Source: Chiua virens (lineage: Eukaryota > Basidiomycota > Agaricomycetes > Boletales > Boletaceae). From it: 64,000 nucleotides of DNA. Made by a program: the position numbers and the translations under genes. Below are positions 25,441 to 35,496 of the stretch, piece after piece. The first letter of the stretch is position 1. Each line of letters begins with the position of its first letter. The DNA lies in contig JAHNUO010000003.1 of assembly GCA_019787685.1 (NCBI GenBank), positions 1,054,001 to 1,118,000 of the forward strand, written 5' to 3'. The notes beneath the pieces are model-generated. The model did not search any database. It worked only from the letters and a program-made list of their open reading frames with translations, and was not told the origin of the DNA.

Positions 25441-27446
25441 TCATCCGGTTATCACCTCAACATTACCGTGTTCCTTGATTCTATCCGGTGTCAAGTTATA
25501 GAGTTCATCGATAAGAGCAGGCAGGAAGGTTCCCGATCCCTGCACGTCAGGCCGCAGTGCGGCACGTTCTCCTGCAATGCTAAGTGCCATGATGCTTTTG
25601 ACGTGTAAGGTGTCAAGCGACAATCAAAAACTTTGGCGAACATACCCGCCGACCGCTCCCATTAACATGTCACCTTTCACGAGTTTTGCGATGCCATCTT
25701 CGTTATTTCCCAGTTCCGAAGCTGCTGCACAGAACGTGGCTATACAGGTGCCCACCAGACATCCAGAGCCAGTGATATCACCGAGTAATGAATGCCCATT
25801 TGAAAGTTTCACGACGGTAGTTCCGTCGGAGACCCAATCAGTGACCCCGGTGAGAGCGACGACGCATCCTGGAATTTGGAGACATGTGAGTACATGTACT
25901 AGACAATATGTTCACAACTAACTCACGTTCCTTCCTCGCTAGGTCCTTGACAAATCTCACAGGATCAGCGAATCCTACTCCAATGCTATCGACACCCTTG
26001 GCGTTCACCTGAAAACGACGTTATGACGTGCATCGTAATTATCACGTATGAAAGGTCATTTTACCACATACCTCCTCTGAATCAGCGAGTGCGGCAAGCT
26101 CTCCCGCATTGCCCTTGATTACACTTGCTTGCCAAGTGTTGAGCAATTCAGCAGCAACCCTCCGACGAAACCCTGTCGCCCCTACACCGACCGGGTCAAA
26201 CACTACAGGCTTCTTCGCGTCATTTGCGAACTGTCCGGCAAGCAACATGGCCTCCTTGTCCTTGATCGTGCCAAAGTTGACTAGCAACGCGCCAAGGACA
26301 CGGCTCAAGTCGTACATCTCTTCTGGTGCCGAGGCCATGATTGGGCTTGCGCCTAACGCCAGAGTAGCGTTAGCAGATTGGTTTGCCACGACGATGTTTG
26401 TGATCTGTTCAGGACAGGATGATACACGCCAATGAAGTAAAGAGACAAAGTTACCTGGTGAATGAGCGGTTTTGTCTCTTTAGTGACGCGCAATAGATCA
26501 GACACCGCGTCTTTGATCGTATCCGTAGTGTAAGACGGGGATGATTGCCCCGTCAGATTCGACCAACGGCGATAAGATTCTCTGAGATTGTTGGCAACTT
26601 TGGAGGGTTCCGGAGAAGTGACTATTTCTGAGATGACCGCCACTCCATCTAATCTATGTCCCGTGTTTGAAACAGACCCATGCAATGTTCTCAAGAGGTT
26701 GCTGGACTTGATACCGCCTGACGCAATCACATGAGTGAACCGAACTAGAGAATCGGGCTGGCCGCACCTATGGCAACGGCTTTCAAGCAGGTGCCATCCA
26801 AGGCTGCAAGTAGTGGCCCGACTGCCCGCACTCCAAGGATAGCACTCGTGAGTTGCTTCGTGTTGGTCGGCCAAACAGCTCCGATGCCTACATAATCGGC
26901 GCCGTCTTGGACAGCTTTCCTGACGTGATCTACGTTGTTGCAGGACACACCGATAATTGTACCGGGAGGAAGAAGTGTTCGAGCTACATCCACTGGCATA
27001 TCAGTCTGTCCGAGATGAACACCATCTGCATTGACGGCTAGGGCGATGTCGATGCGGTCGTTGATAATGAGGGGAACATCATATTCTCCACATAGTCTCT
27101 TGCTTTCATTGGCGATCCGCAGGAACTGCGTGTGAAGCCGAACTTCGTTAGCGAAAGAAGATGGATCGGGAGGCTCGAAACGTACTTCAGCTGTATCTGC
27201 ATTCTTCTCCCGAACTTGTACGATTGTGACGCCGCCCTCTAAAGCCTGGTTAAAAGAATCAACCAAGGGCTTTGCTGTCGGATGAGGAGAGAAGTTACCT
27301 CTCTGAGAAAATCGCCGTATGCCTGTTCGTCGAGGCATGAGCTGAGCGAAAGTTTTGAGTCGTCAGAGAGGTACCTTTTTTGCTGGGAGTAGCTCACGTC
27401 CTGTGACCAAGTAGATGCTGTAATCAATCGACCGGGGATTCTTCAT
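25441..27446 (-). CDS. THI6: Bifunctional thiamine-phosphate pyrophosphorylase / hydroxyethylthiazole kinase
   Basis: The N-terminal ThiE half joins the pyrimidine and thiazole phosphates to thiamine phosphate. The C-terminal ThiM half phosphorylates hydroxyethylthiazole. ThiE motifs: [74 protein letters not shown]. ThiM motifs: [42 protein letters not shown], and [11 protein letters not shown] with the catalytic cysteine. ATG at 27446-27444 gives [17 protein letters not shown], matching the family start. Stop TGA 25443-25441. Introns separate the blocks (for example GTGCGG...TCAG near 26720-26765). The N-terminal exon structure near 27280-27390 is uncertain: an A6 run at about 27378 seems one base too long. 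It is the last conserved gene before the repeat-rich region. Confidence 0.92.
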
Positions 27447-28763
27447 CGTTCAACTGATCGTGAATCGATAAATTGCAAGGTACTTGATCAATGATTGATG
27501 ATCATTCAAATCGTTGGCTTTGTTCAACGTTCAACTTCTCGGACTCATCGATGACGGAATACTGTACCGTACACATCGGGGTTTTCAACATTTTGAGGCC
27601 GTTTTTATGTAATTGAGAATGTAATTCAACATATTATATTTTACAATTCCATTATGGGGCCTGTAATATATTTTATTTTCGGACAGTTCAAAATGTTCCT
27701 CACAAGTATAACTGTTGTGGGAAATTTTGAGGGGAACAAAAGAAAATCTGTTCTGTTACCCAAAATGTCCATGATAAGATAATCTTTGATACCATGCCTA
27801 ACATATTTTATTTTGACAGTTCTACAATACAATTGACTACAAATTATTATGAGTGAAATGATAAGATCATCAAAATAATATATTTTAACCTCCTTAAAAG
27901 CAATATCAAAAGTTTTTATTTTAAGCCTCCTTAAAAGTAAATACCTGATGAGAGGGCAATAAGGGGGTAATCAACGGGTGACCATAGTCCACTTCTTATG
28001 TTTTGATCTGAGTGGGTACTGCAAGTCAGACATTGAGAATGGAATTCATACAGCACATAGTATACATAGTTGTTCAGCAGGGAGTGAAAGGGTAAGCTGG
28101 ACAGATATTGTTGCATGAATACCAGGATCCTGCCAGTAACACCTCCTTCTTTCTTCAGTACTTTGTGATTGCATGGATTTTGCCTGCAGACTTGCCAACC
28201 AGAATTAGTGTGTACTTGTTATTCCCACTTCCAGTGGGGAGTGCAGGCTTCAGGAACTTTGCTGGGATGAAATGGGATTGTGTTCCTGACCCCCTATTGT
28301 GTCCTGGCACGGTGACTGAGACATGACCCTCAGGGGTGGGGCTAGAAGGGCCACAAAATTGATCAGGACAAGTGGTGTGGGTGATGTGATTTTGAAAGGA
28401 TCCATGTTTGGACTGGAAGTCCACATTGAACGCAAGGTGAAAGTTGGTGAAGTTGCAGAAATTATTGTTGAAAAGCCAGGGAATCTGACCTGAGTAGCAA
28501 AGTGTCAATGAATCAATATGGAATTCCCATATTGGATGGCAGTTATCCCATAATCAGAACAACTGCCACCTTATCCAATCTTGGTTGCTATTCTAGCTGT
28601 TGGTGTTAATACAAATTTCAGGCACAGAGGATAAGCGAGAACTGTCAGGTGGTACTATAGAGTACAAGTACAAGTACAAAGTACAAGAGGTATAAGTAGG
28701 GAATCAACAACTGACTGTGAGGCAAGGCTAGTACAGATGAGTATAAAGATATGGTATACAACT
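27447..28763. other. AT-rich intergenic zone at the edge of the repeat region
   Basis: No conserved gene recognised. The first 150 bp should hold the THI6 promoter. From about 27.6 kb the base composition drops to strongly AT-rich with short repeats (for example CCTCCTTAAAAG at about 27890 and 27923) and a GTACAA microsatellite near 28660-28690. The frames at 28155-28508 and 28645-28827 (minus) match nothing I know. Confidence 0.45.
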
Positions 28764-29824
28764 TTAGGAAACTGACAACTTCCATGATCGCCCCTGGATA
28801 TCTGCAGAATGCAAGAAAGCACTCCAAATAGCATCTTTATTTGAGCTATGATATGATGGGTTCAATGTTACAGAAGTGACTTGAGGGAAAGCTGTGAGCC
28901 AATCACTGCAAGCAATCTGTCCAAATAATGAGTGTATGTATGCTCATTCTGATTCCCAACTGACTCACAAGAATATCCGCACCATTGGTGGTTTTGAATT
29001 TGGTAAAACATGTGAGGCGCAGAGCCTTAGTGCTGCAGGTGTGGCTCTCCCCCTTTGGCACACAAACTTGCTTTGGAGATAGGTTCCAAAGAAGTGAACT
29101 GAATGGTTAAACTGTTGAGGCAGTGTAACCTCTCTGTACAATCCATGATTGTTGACAGGTATGGCTGGTGTGGTGTACATCTAGCAATTGACAATGTGAT
29201 TGTAGTAATGGTTTCAGGATTGGCAAGGTGTGTAGTAAGATGTGACACATAGCCAAGGGGTCCATATAGACGTTGAAGATTTGGGAGGTTAATACTTGTT
29301 TCTACCAACATTTTCAGGGACCCTGGCAGATGTGTTTCATACAAAGGAGCGATATTCAATATTTCAATGCTGGGGTGTTGCTCCAAAAAGACCATGAGGG
29401 GATCAAAAGGGCAGTTATTATCAATTTCCAAGCTCTGAAGCTCTGGAAAGATCAAGAGACTGAGAAGGGAAGTCCAAATGCATGGGGTAAGGTTGAGGTT
29501 GGTTGGGGAGAGTGATTGAAGTGGGGAGCTCAGGAGGATGGACAGTGTTGTAGGGAGAGTGGTGGGAGCGAAAAAGGTAGGTGACTGAAACTTCAGCCTT
29601 CGGAAACATGTTGGTGGGCAGCTCACAATGTCCCTTGATAAGAAAATGTGGCACAGGAGAACCATAGAATTTGCTTGGAATTCTGTCTCTTGACACCCAG
29701 CCAATGTAATGCTCTCTAGAAGGGAGCTTAACACACCATGGCTGAACTCTGCAGAACCCAGGTAGAAGTAGTCTGAGACCTCAATCTCGGATAAGGACTG
29801 GAAGTAACATGTGAAGAGCCCATT
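28764..29824 (-). pseudogene. F-box/LRR-type gene, C-terminal half (interrupted)
   Basis: The minus strand encodes leucine-rich, F-box-protein-like sequence typical of large agaricomycete families: ESITLAGCQETEFQ, SLSPTNLNLTPCIWTSL, LLIFPELQSLEIDNNCPF and PNLQRLYGPLGYVSHL. After a frame break near 29030 it ends AFPQVTSVTLNPSYH then GRSWKLSVS, stop at 28766-28764. The N-terminal part lies about 12 kb away at 42105-42330 on the same strand; between them sit the palindromic element and the Tc1 element. Such proteins would recruit substrates to an SCF ubiquitin ligase. This copy cannot make an intact product. Confidence 0.7.
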
Positions 29825-31632
29825 CAGTCACCTTGCACTGATAAAGATAGTCAGCTAATGGTTGCAAGTAACCCATCTAAGATGGCCAGCCAAGAGTAGG
29901 CCAAGAAAAGTGGAGCACCCAGATAAATGGCTGGGCCCATACAAAGGGAGTAAAGACTGATGGGCCCAGAGTGTGTGTACAGTAGTGTACTACATCAATG
30001 GTAGTGAAATGGGGTAGATGTCAAATGGAATCAAGACTGACTCAAACTGATGGGCCTAGAGTATAAGACCAACTAAGACTGATGGGCTGATGACATGAAG
30101 AGGGATAACTGACTGATGGGCCCAGAGTATAAGACTAACTTTGACTGATGGACTGATGTGTCTGTGCCAACAAAGAGAGCACAAAAACTGATGGGCCTAG
30201 AGATTGTAACAACCTAGAACAAACGTAGACTATGAGTTACTTGCGAGTGGTTGTAGTGGTCAGTGTAAGGTGTAAGTGCAAGTGAGTCTGACGAGTGAGG
30301 CGAGAACTACAGAGGAGATCCGTCTATGAGAGACAATGGAGAAAAACCAGAGGTGAACTTTGTTAGAGTTCCCTGGTGCTGCATTCAAGTCTTTATATAC
30401 TAAAAGTACAAGCGGAGCTACAATCGGAGTATGAATACATAGATAAGTATGAGTGTCCTGATTGGTAGATAAGGTGAGATAACATGAGGTAAATGCATGT
30501 ATGTGAGTCATAGATAAAGACATGAGGAAACAATGCTGTAACAATGCGGTATAAGCATGTTATGAGATAAGCACTGCTTTAATAATAGATATGAGTCATA
30601 GGGAATCATAGATAAGAGATAACGTGTGAATACACGTGTGTTGTGCATGGGTTATGACATCGTGTGATAACACGTGTCTAATAATGAATCATAGTGAGTC
30701 ATAAAGGATTGGCCAATAGGATATGATCCTGAGTATAGCCTTGGCATGAGGCAATATATGCCGTAATAGATATTGTGTATCTTGTATAGTGGATGAGAGC
30801 GTTGAGTAGGAAGGCGAAAGAATAATGTGAAACGTGATTGTAACAGAGATGATAAGACCAACTCAGACTGATGGGCCCAGAGTATAAGACTGACTTTGAC
30901 TGATGGGCTCAGAGATGATAAAATCAATCCAGACTGATGGGCCTAGAGTACATGATCAACTTAGACTGATGGGCTGATGGTCTATGCCAATAAAGAGAGT
31001 GTAAAGACTGATAGGCCCAAAAATGATAAGACCAACCCAGACTGATGGGCACAGACTATAAGACTGACTTAGACTTGATGGGCTGATGATCTGGGCCAAT
31101 AAAGCATCATTAAGCACATATGAAAATAAACAAACAACAAATAAATAAATAAATAAAATATTATACTTTATATATTTTATCTTAGATATATAATACTAAT
31201 TAATAATTTCCATATCCTACAATTATGTCATAAATGGACTATTATAATTAGCTAATCATATTATGTGAAAAACACATAATAGCAAGTGATCCACTGGTCA
31301 GATAAGGGTATAAACTTGAGGATAACATTGTCTACATAGTATTCACCCATGCCTATACTCTGATCTTCAGATTATGATATTTAATCTTTCTCTCTAGTAG
31401 ACATCAATAAGAAATATATAACAAGGGGAGATCTAAAGTCAATATGTGCAAATAACGTCAGAGCAACTATTCTAGCCTCTTTGACATGTATTTATATACC
31501 CCCTATTCAAATTTCAAGCTTATCAGACCATAATTGAGTGTGTCAAAAGTATAATAAAGAAGTTGTAGGAGATTTACTAAAAACATTCAATTTCAAGAGA
31601 TCTCTTTGTCTGATAAGACTATGAACTTGAGG
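29825..31632 (+). repeat. Left arm of the 3.1 kb palindrome
   Basis: Inverted copy of 31839-32901. It is about 745 bp longer than the right arm: 646 bp are the solo LTR plus its target duplication, and the rest are extra copies of the CTGATGGGCC unit near 30070-30200. Confidence 0.85.
30205..30845 (-). mobile_element. Solo LTR inserted in the palindrome's left arm
   Basis: 641 bp with TG...CA ends (TGTAACAACC...TTGTAACA) flanked by the direct repeat GAGAT at 30200-30204 and 30846-30850. The segment is missing from the right arm, which gives the empty site. On the minus strand there is a TATATAAA box near 30396-30403, as in the other Ty3/gypsy LTRs here, so its orientation is minus. It is a different family from LTRs A, B and C. 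Confidence 0.9.
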
Positions 31633-31838
31633 ACTACACATTTCATTCATTATCAAGCTCCTACACTGTCTGATCTTTAATATTGTACCATATGCACATA
31701 TGGGATAAATACAACTACATCAAGATGTACATATGAAATTGTAATGAGATTGTGTCAACTTGAATGGTCACTATATAAAATTAAATCAATCCATGATCAG
31801 ATCATGCAGAGCAATGCATAATATATACAAAATGATAT

Positions 31839-32901
31839 CCTCAAGTTCATAGTCTTATCAGACAAAGAGATCTCTTGAAATTGAATGTTTTTAGTAAATC
31901 TCCTACAACTTCTTTATTATACTTTTGACACACTCAATTATGGTCTGATAAGCTTGAAATTTGAATAGGGGGTATATAAATACATGTCAAAGAGGCTAGA
32001 ATAGTTGCTCTGACGTTATTTGCACATATTGACTTTAGATCTCCCCTTGTTATATATTTCTTATTGATGTCTACTAGAGAGAAAGATTAAATATCATAAT
32101 CTGAAGATCAGAGTATAGGCATGGGTGAATACTATGTAGACAATGTTATCCTCAAGTTTATACCCTTATCTGACCAGTGGATCACTTGCTATTATGTGTT
32201 TTTCACATAATATGATTAGCTAATTATAATAGTCCATTTATGACATAATTGTAGGATATGGAAATTATTAATTAGTATTATATATCTAAGATAAAATATA
32301 TAAAGTATAATATTTTATTTATTTATTTATTTGTTGTTTGTTTATTTTCATATGTGCTTAATGATGCTTTATTGGCCCAGATCATCAGCCCATCAAGTCT
32401 AAGTCAGTCTTATAGTCTGTGCCCATCAGTCTGGGTTGGTCTTATCATTTTTGGGCCTATCAGTCTTTACACTCTCTTTATTGGCATAGACCATCAGCCC
32501 ATCAGTCTTTATTCTCTCTTTATTCACACAGACCATCAGCCCATCAGTCTAAGTTGATCATGTACTCTAGGCCCATCAGTCTGGATTGATTTTATCATCT
32601 CTGAGCCCATCAGTCAAAGTCAGTCTTATACTCTGGGCCCATCAGTCTGAGTTGGTCTTATCATCTCTAGGCCCATCAGTTTGAGTCAGTCTTGATTCCA
32701 TTTGACATCTACCCCATTTCACTACCATTGATGTAGTACACTACTGTACACACACTCTGGGCCCATCAGTCTTTACTCCCTTTGTATGGGCCCAGCCATT
32801 TATCTGGGTGCTCCACTTTTCTTGGCCTACTCTTGGCTGGCCATCTTAGATGGGTTATTTGCAACCATTAGCTGACCATCTTTATTGGTGCATGGTGACT
32901 G
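31839..32901 (-). repeat. Right arm of the 3.1 kb palindrome
   Basis: Reverse complement of the left arm, starting CCTCAAGTTCATAG at the loop and ending GGTGACTG. The subterminal CTGATGGGC units appear here as GCCCATCAG. Confidence 0.85.
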
Positions 32902-33162
32902 AAGTATGTGATGTGACTCAGAACTTGTACAGTGAGCAATAAAACTAATGCAATGTTTGTAGCATTTTGATTGAAGCATGAATATTGAGAGCCCTGTTGA
33001 TGCTAGACCCTCTAACCTAGGTACCATTGGAAAGCCCTGATCAAGGGCTTTCCAATGGTATATGGGTTTATTATGTAATTATTACTATATCGGGAAATAT
33101 TTCGAAATTGGTATGAGGTACTCATTGCATCAGTTTTGTTGCTGGTATAAGGGTATCAGAGA

Positions 33163-33745
33163 TTAGTATGAAGTGTATCCTCCTTTGGCCTTGATGACCT
33201 CCTGAACTCTTCTAGGCATGCTCTCAATCAATCTCTGACACTCCTCCACCCCAATCTTATACCATTCCACTTTAATCCTCTCCCAAAGTTCCAATATCCC
33301 CTTAGCTGGCTCAGGATACTCTGCAAGTCTTCTTTTGAGAAGAAACCATAGGTGTTCTATGGGATTAAGGTCTGGAGACTGAGCAGGCCATACCATGACC
33401 TCAAATTCATGGTCATCAAGCTACTCCCTAGCCTTCCTACTGGTGTGCTTGGGGTCATTATCCTGCTGGAAAATAATGTCTTCTGGGGAAAATCCATAAT
33501 CCACCAGAGTTTGTTGGAGTTCATTCTCCAAAGTCTGCACATAGAGATCAGCATCCATCTTACCATCAATCTTGCAAGCCATTCCAACACCTTCCCAGGT
33601 CATACAGCCCCATAGCATCACTGATCCTTCCCTAAACTTAACTGTTCCCTCCACAATCCTGTCACTAAGACCCTCACCTGCCCTTTTCCATGCCCATTTC
33701 CTGCCATCTGACCCAATGTGATTGATTTTGGTCTCATCTAACCAT
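33163..33745 (-). pseudogene. Tc1 transposase, C-terminal part (catalytic domain)
   Basis: The minus strand from the LTR junction gives VIWLDETKINHIGSDGRKW (first catalytic Asp), VMLWGCMTW, FQQDNDPKHTS (second Asp) and SPDLNPIEHLWF (Glu). That leaves 34 residues between the last two catalytic positions, the Tc1 DD34E spacing. A TAG at 33423-33421, where a CAG codon is expected, interrupts the frame. The protein ends AKGGYTSY. The N-terminal part is at 41328-41839. Confidence 0.88.
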
Positions 33746-33750
33746 ATAAC

Positions 33751-34509
33751 TGTTACAATAGTCCCGGGTAGGGCCTAGTGTAGACGCAAAAGCGCTAAGT
33801 ACCAAGCGGCTGTGATAACTCAAACAACCACCACTTGATACGTGGCGCGCTGTAGAGTTCAAGGAGGGCTACTGGTCAGCGGATTGCTACCAGTGAGACG
33901 AGTTAGAACTTAGGACGTTGCCTAAGAGCATCCTGTTGGGAATCTATACCCAAAGGACCGAGACTGCCCCTTGTGATCAGGGTGGACCGAGATGCTGGAC
34001 GTTGGTCACAGCGATGAGGGATGGCTTAGGTTAAGCCCGAAGAGGAGCAGTGATACTAGCTAGATTGCATAGATCAAGACTGAGGTACAGGAGTATCACT
34101 GCGCAGTATTTATACTACGAAAGTCATGCATGGACCAACAGTCCAGAAGGGTGGCCAGGAAGAGCGGAACAGTCAAAGGGTCAAACGGAGTCGTACAGGG
34201 CAGAAGCACTGGACGGACGAAAGTGTAAAAGGTAAAACATGGAAGCTGTCCAAATGACAGTGGAAGTGAAAGTGATCCCTACTGGATTAGGAAGTAGAAG
34301 GAAAGAAGCGATGACGGAACAACGGGTTGGGCCGGAGTCACGTAATTGGATCAACGGAAGAAGAAAGGGAAAAGCAGGGCAAAGGGTTAAGCCCTTGCTG
34401 AGTAATCCGAGGCGAGGGTAAGCCTTGCGGATTGAACGTAGGAGGTACCTGTAGTACCGAGCGTAGTGAAAGTAGCAAAGAAAAGCAAAGAAAAAGATGA
34501 ATCGTAACA
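33751..34509 (-). repeat. 3' LTR of element A
   Basis: 759 bp, TG...CA ends, same length as the copy at 40569-41327. The polypurine tract lies just inside it (GGGGGGTAA on the minus strand, 34510-34519). Confidence 0.95.
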
Positions 34510-34719
34510 TTACCCCCCAACTAAGATCAAAGCACCATGCAAAGATCATCTTCAGAAATCGAATGAATCCCTAACAGGGCTGCCCGTAATGTTGGCGTAA
34601 CCCTCATCATCAATTGGGTCATCGCATGGTGACGCGGAGCGGTGGTCCAGGGAGGCAGAGGAGCGTCTGGAGGGACGGCGGAGCGGGAGAGCTGGGATAG
34701 CGGGGTGGCGAGTGCGGCA

Positions 34720-35496
34720 TCATGTGGAGGAGGAGGAAGATCCATTGGACAAGGAGGAGTTGGATGGGATGATGGGGCGTGGAGAGTGACGGCTCCAGGT
34801 AGGTCTGGTTGCCACTAGGGTAAGTTGGTTGGCCAGGGGAATCCTAGTGTGGACACAAGGGGGTTGTCCGGGGCAATAGGACTGGATGTGTCTGGGGGAC
34901 CAGGTGAGACAGATGGGACATTGATAGTCCTGGCATTCAACGCGTATGTGCCCAAGTTTATGGCACTTGTAGCAGGCCTCGTGGTAGCGAGGGTGGTCCT
35001 CAGGGAGGTCGACCTGACCGGTTTGGAACATATGTTCCGCTTTGGCTCGGTTACAAGCGTTGATCTCTTCAGGGGAGAAGGGAAGAGAGGAGGCGGAGGG
35101 GGTAGACAGAGAGGGAGCCGAGGGGGTGAGTGGTTGGTTGAGGTGGAGGGAGAGTTCTGCTTGATAGCAGTGGAGGTCTGTGAGGAATTCCCCCATTTGC
35201 ATTTGAAATAGGGTGTGTTCGAGGAACGCGCAGATTTTGTCATGGATCTGGCCGGTAATGGCCGAGAGGAGGTGGGTGTTGGCCATAGGCCCGTAGAGGT
35301 CGGCCTGGATGAGGGCAAGTCGTTCGTTCTGTAGGTACGCCGAGTAGAGGGCATGGAGAGGGGAGTCGAGGTTGAGATGGTGCTCGATGGGGATTACCAT
35401 GCTTGGGTCGAGGATGAGGTTGCGCATGTGCACGAAGTAGTCGGGGGTGGGCGTAGAGGCCCGAGTAGTGTGTGAATGAAACGGCAGGTCTACCAC
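34720..35496 (-). CDS. Extra zinc-knuckle ORF downstream of pol in element A
   Basis: An open frame of about 258 residues between pol and the 3' LTR, overlapping the pol end by a few bases. It has a helical N-terminal part (YLQNERLALIQADLYGP, HDKICAFLEHTLFQMQMG). A zinc knuckle CYKCHKLGHIRVEC (CX2CX4HX4C) is followed directly by CPICLTWSPRHIQSYC, a second Cys/His cluster. Element B has only about 650 bp of unrelated, non-coding-looking sequence at this place. The ORF begins with GTG, and the first ATG is at VHMRNLILD, so the start is uncertain; it may be expressed by frameshift or reinitiation. Role unknown, possibly RNA binding. Confidence 0.55.
   Translation of the reverse strand: MVDLPFHSHTTRASTPTPDYFVHMRNLILDPSMVIPIEHHLNLDSPLHALYSAYLQNERLALIQADLYGPMANTHLLSAITGQIHDKICAFLEHTLFQMQMGEFLTDLHCYQAELSLHLNQPLTPSAPSLSTPSASSLPFSPEEINACNRAKAEHMFQTGQVDLPEDHPRYHEACYKCHKLGHIRVECQDYQCPICLTWSPRHIQSYCPGQPPCVHTRIPLANQLTLVATRPTWSRHSPRPIIPSNSSLSNGSSSSST

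Larger units (their letters stand above)
29825..32901. mobile_element. Long palindromic (foldback-like) nonautonomous element
   Basis: The ends are inverted repeats (CAGTCACC...GGTGACTG) and the whole element folds on itself. The left arm is 29825-31632, the loop 31633-31838 and the right arm 31839-32901. Arms match almost base for base outside one inserted solo LTR and one or two extra repeat units. Subterminal parts carry many copies of a unit containing CTGATGGGC(C), spaced about 30-45 bp. Inner parts are very AT-rich with an (AAAT)n tract. No transposase is encoded. No target duplication was found at the ends, so class is open (foldback, MITE-like or hAT/Tc1 derivative). It lies inside the F-box gene. 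Confidence 0.85.

Noticed and set aside
3159..27446. Programmed ribosomal frameshifting as the reason for the many +1 breaks
   Set aside because: The sites share no slippery motif or common context and fall in unrelated genes.
29825..32901. Repeated CTGATGGGC units taken for a CRISPR-like or satellite array
   Set aside because: Spacing is irregular, units are part of the inverted arms of a transposon-like element, and CRISPR arrays are not expected in a fungal nucleus.
29825..32901. CAGTCACC at the palindrome ends as a target-site duplication
   Set aside because: The two copies are inverted, not direct, so they are part of the terminal inverted repeat.
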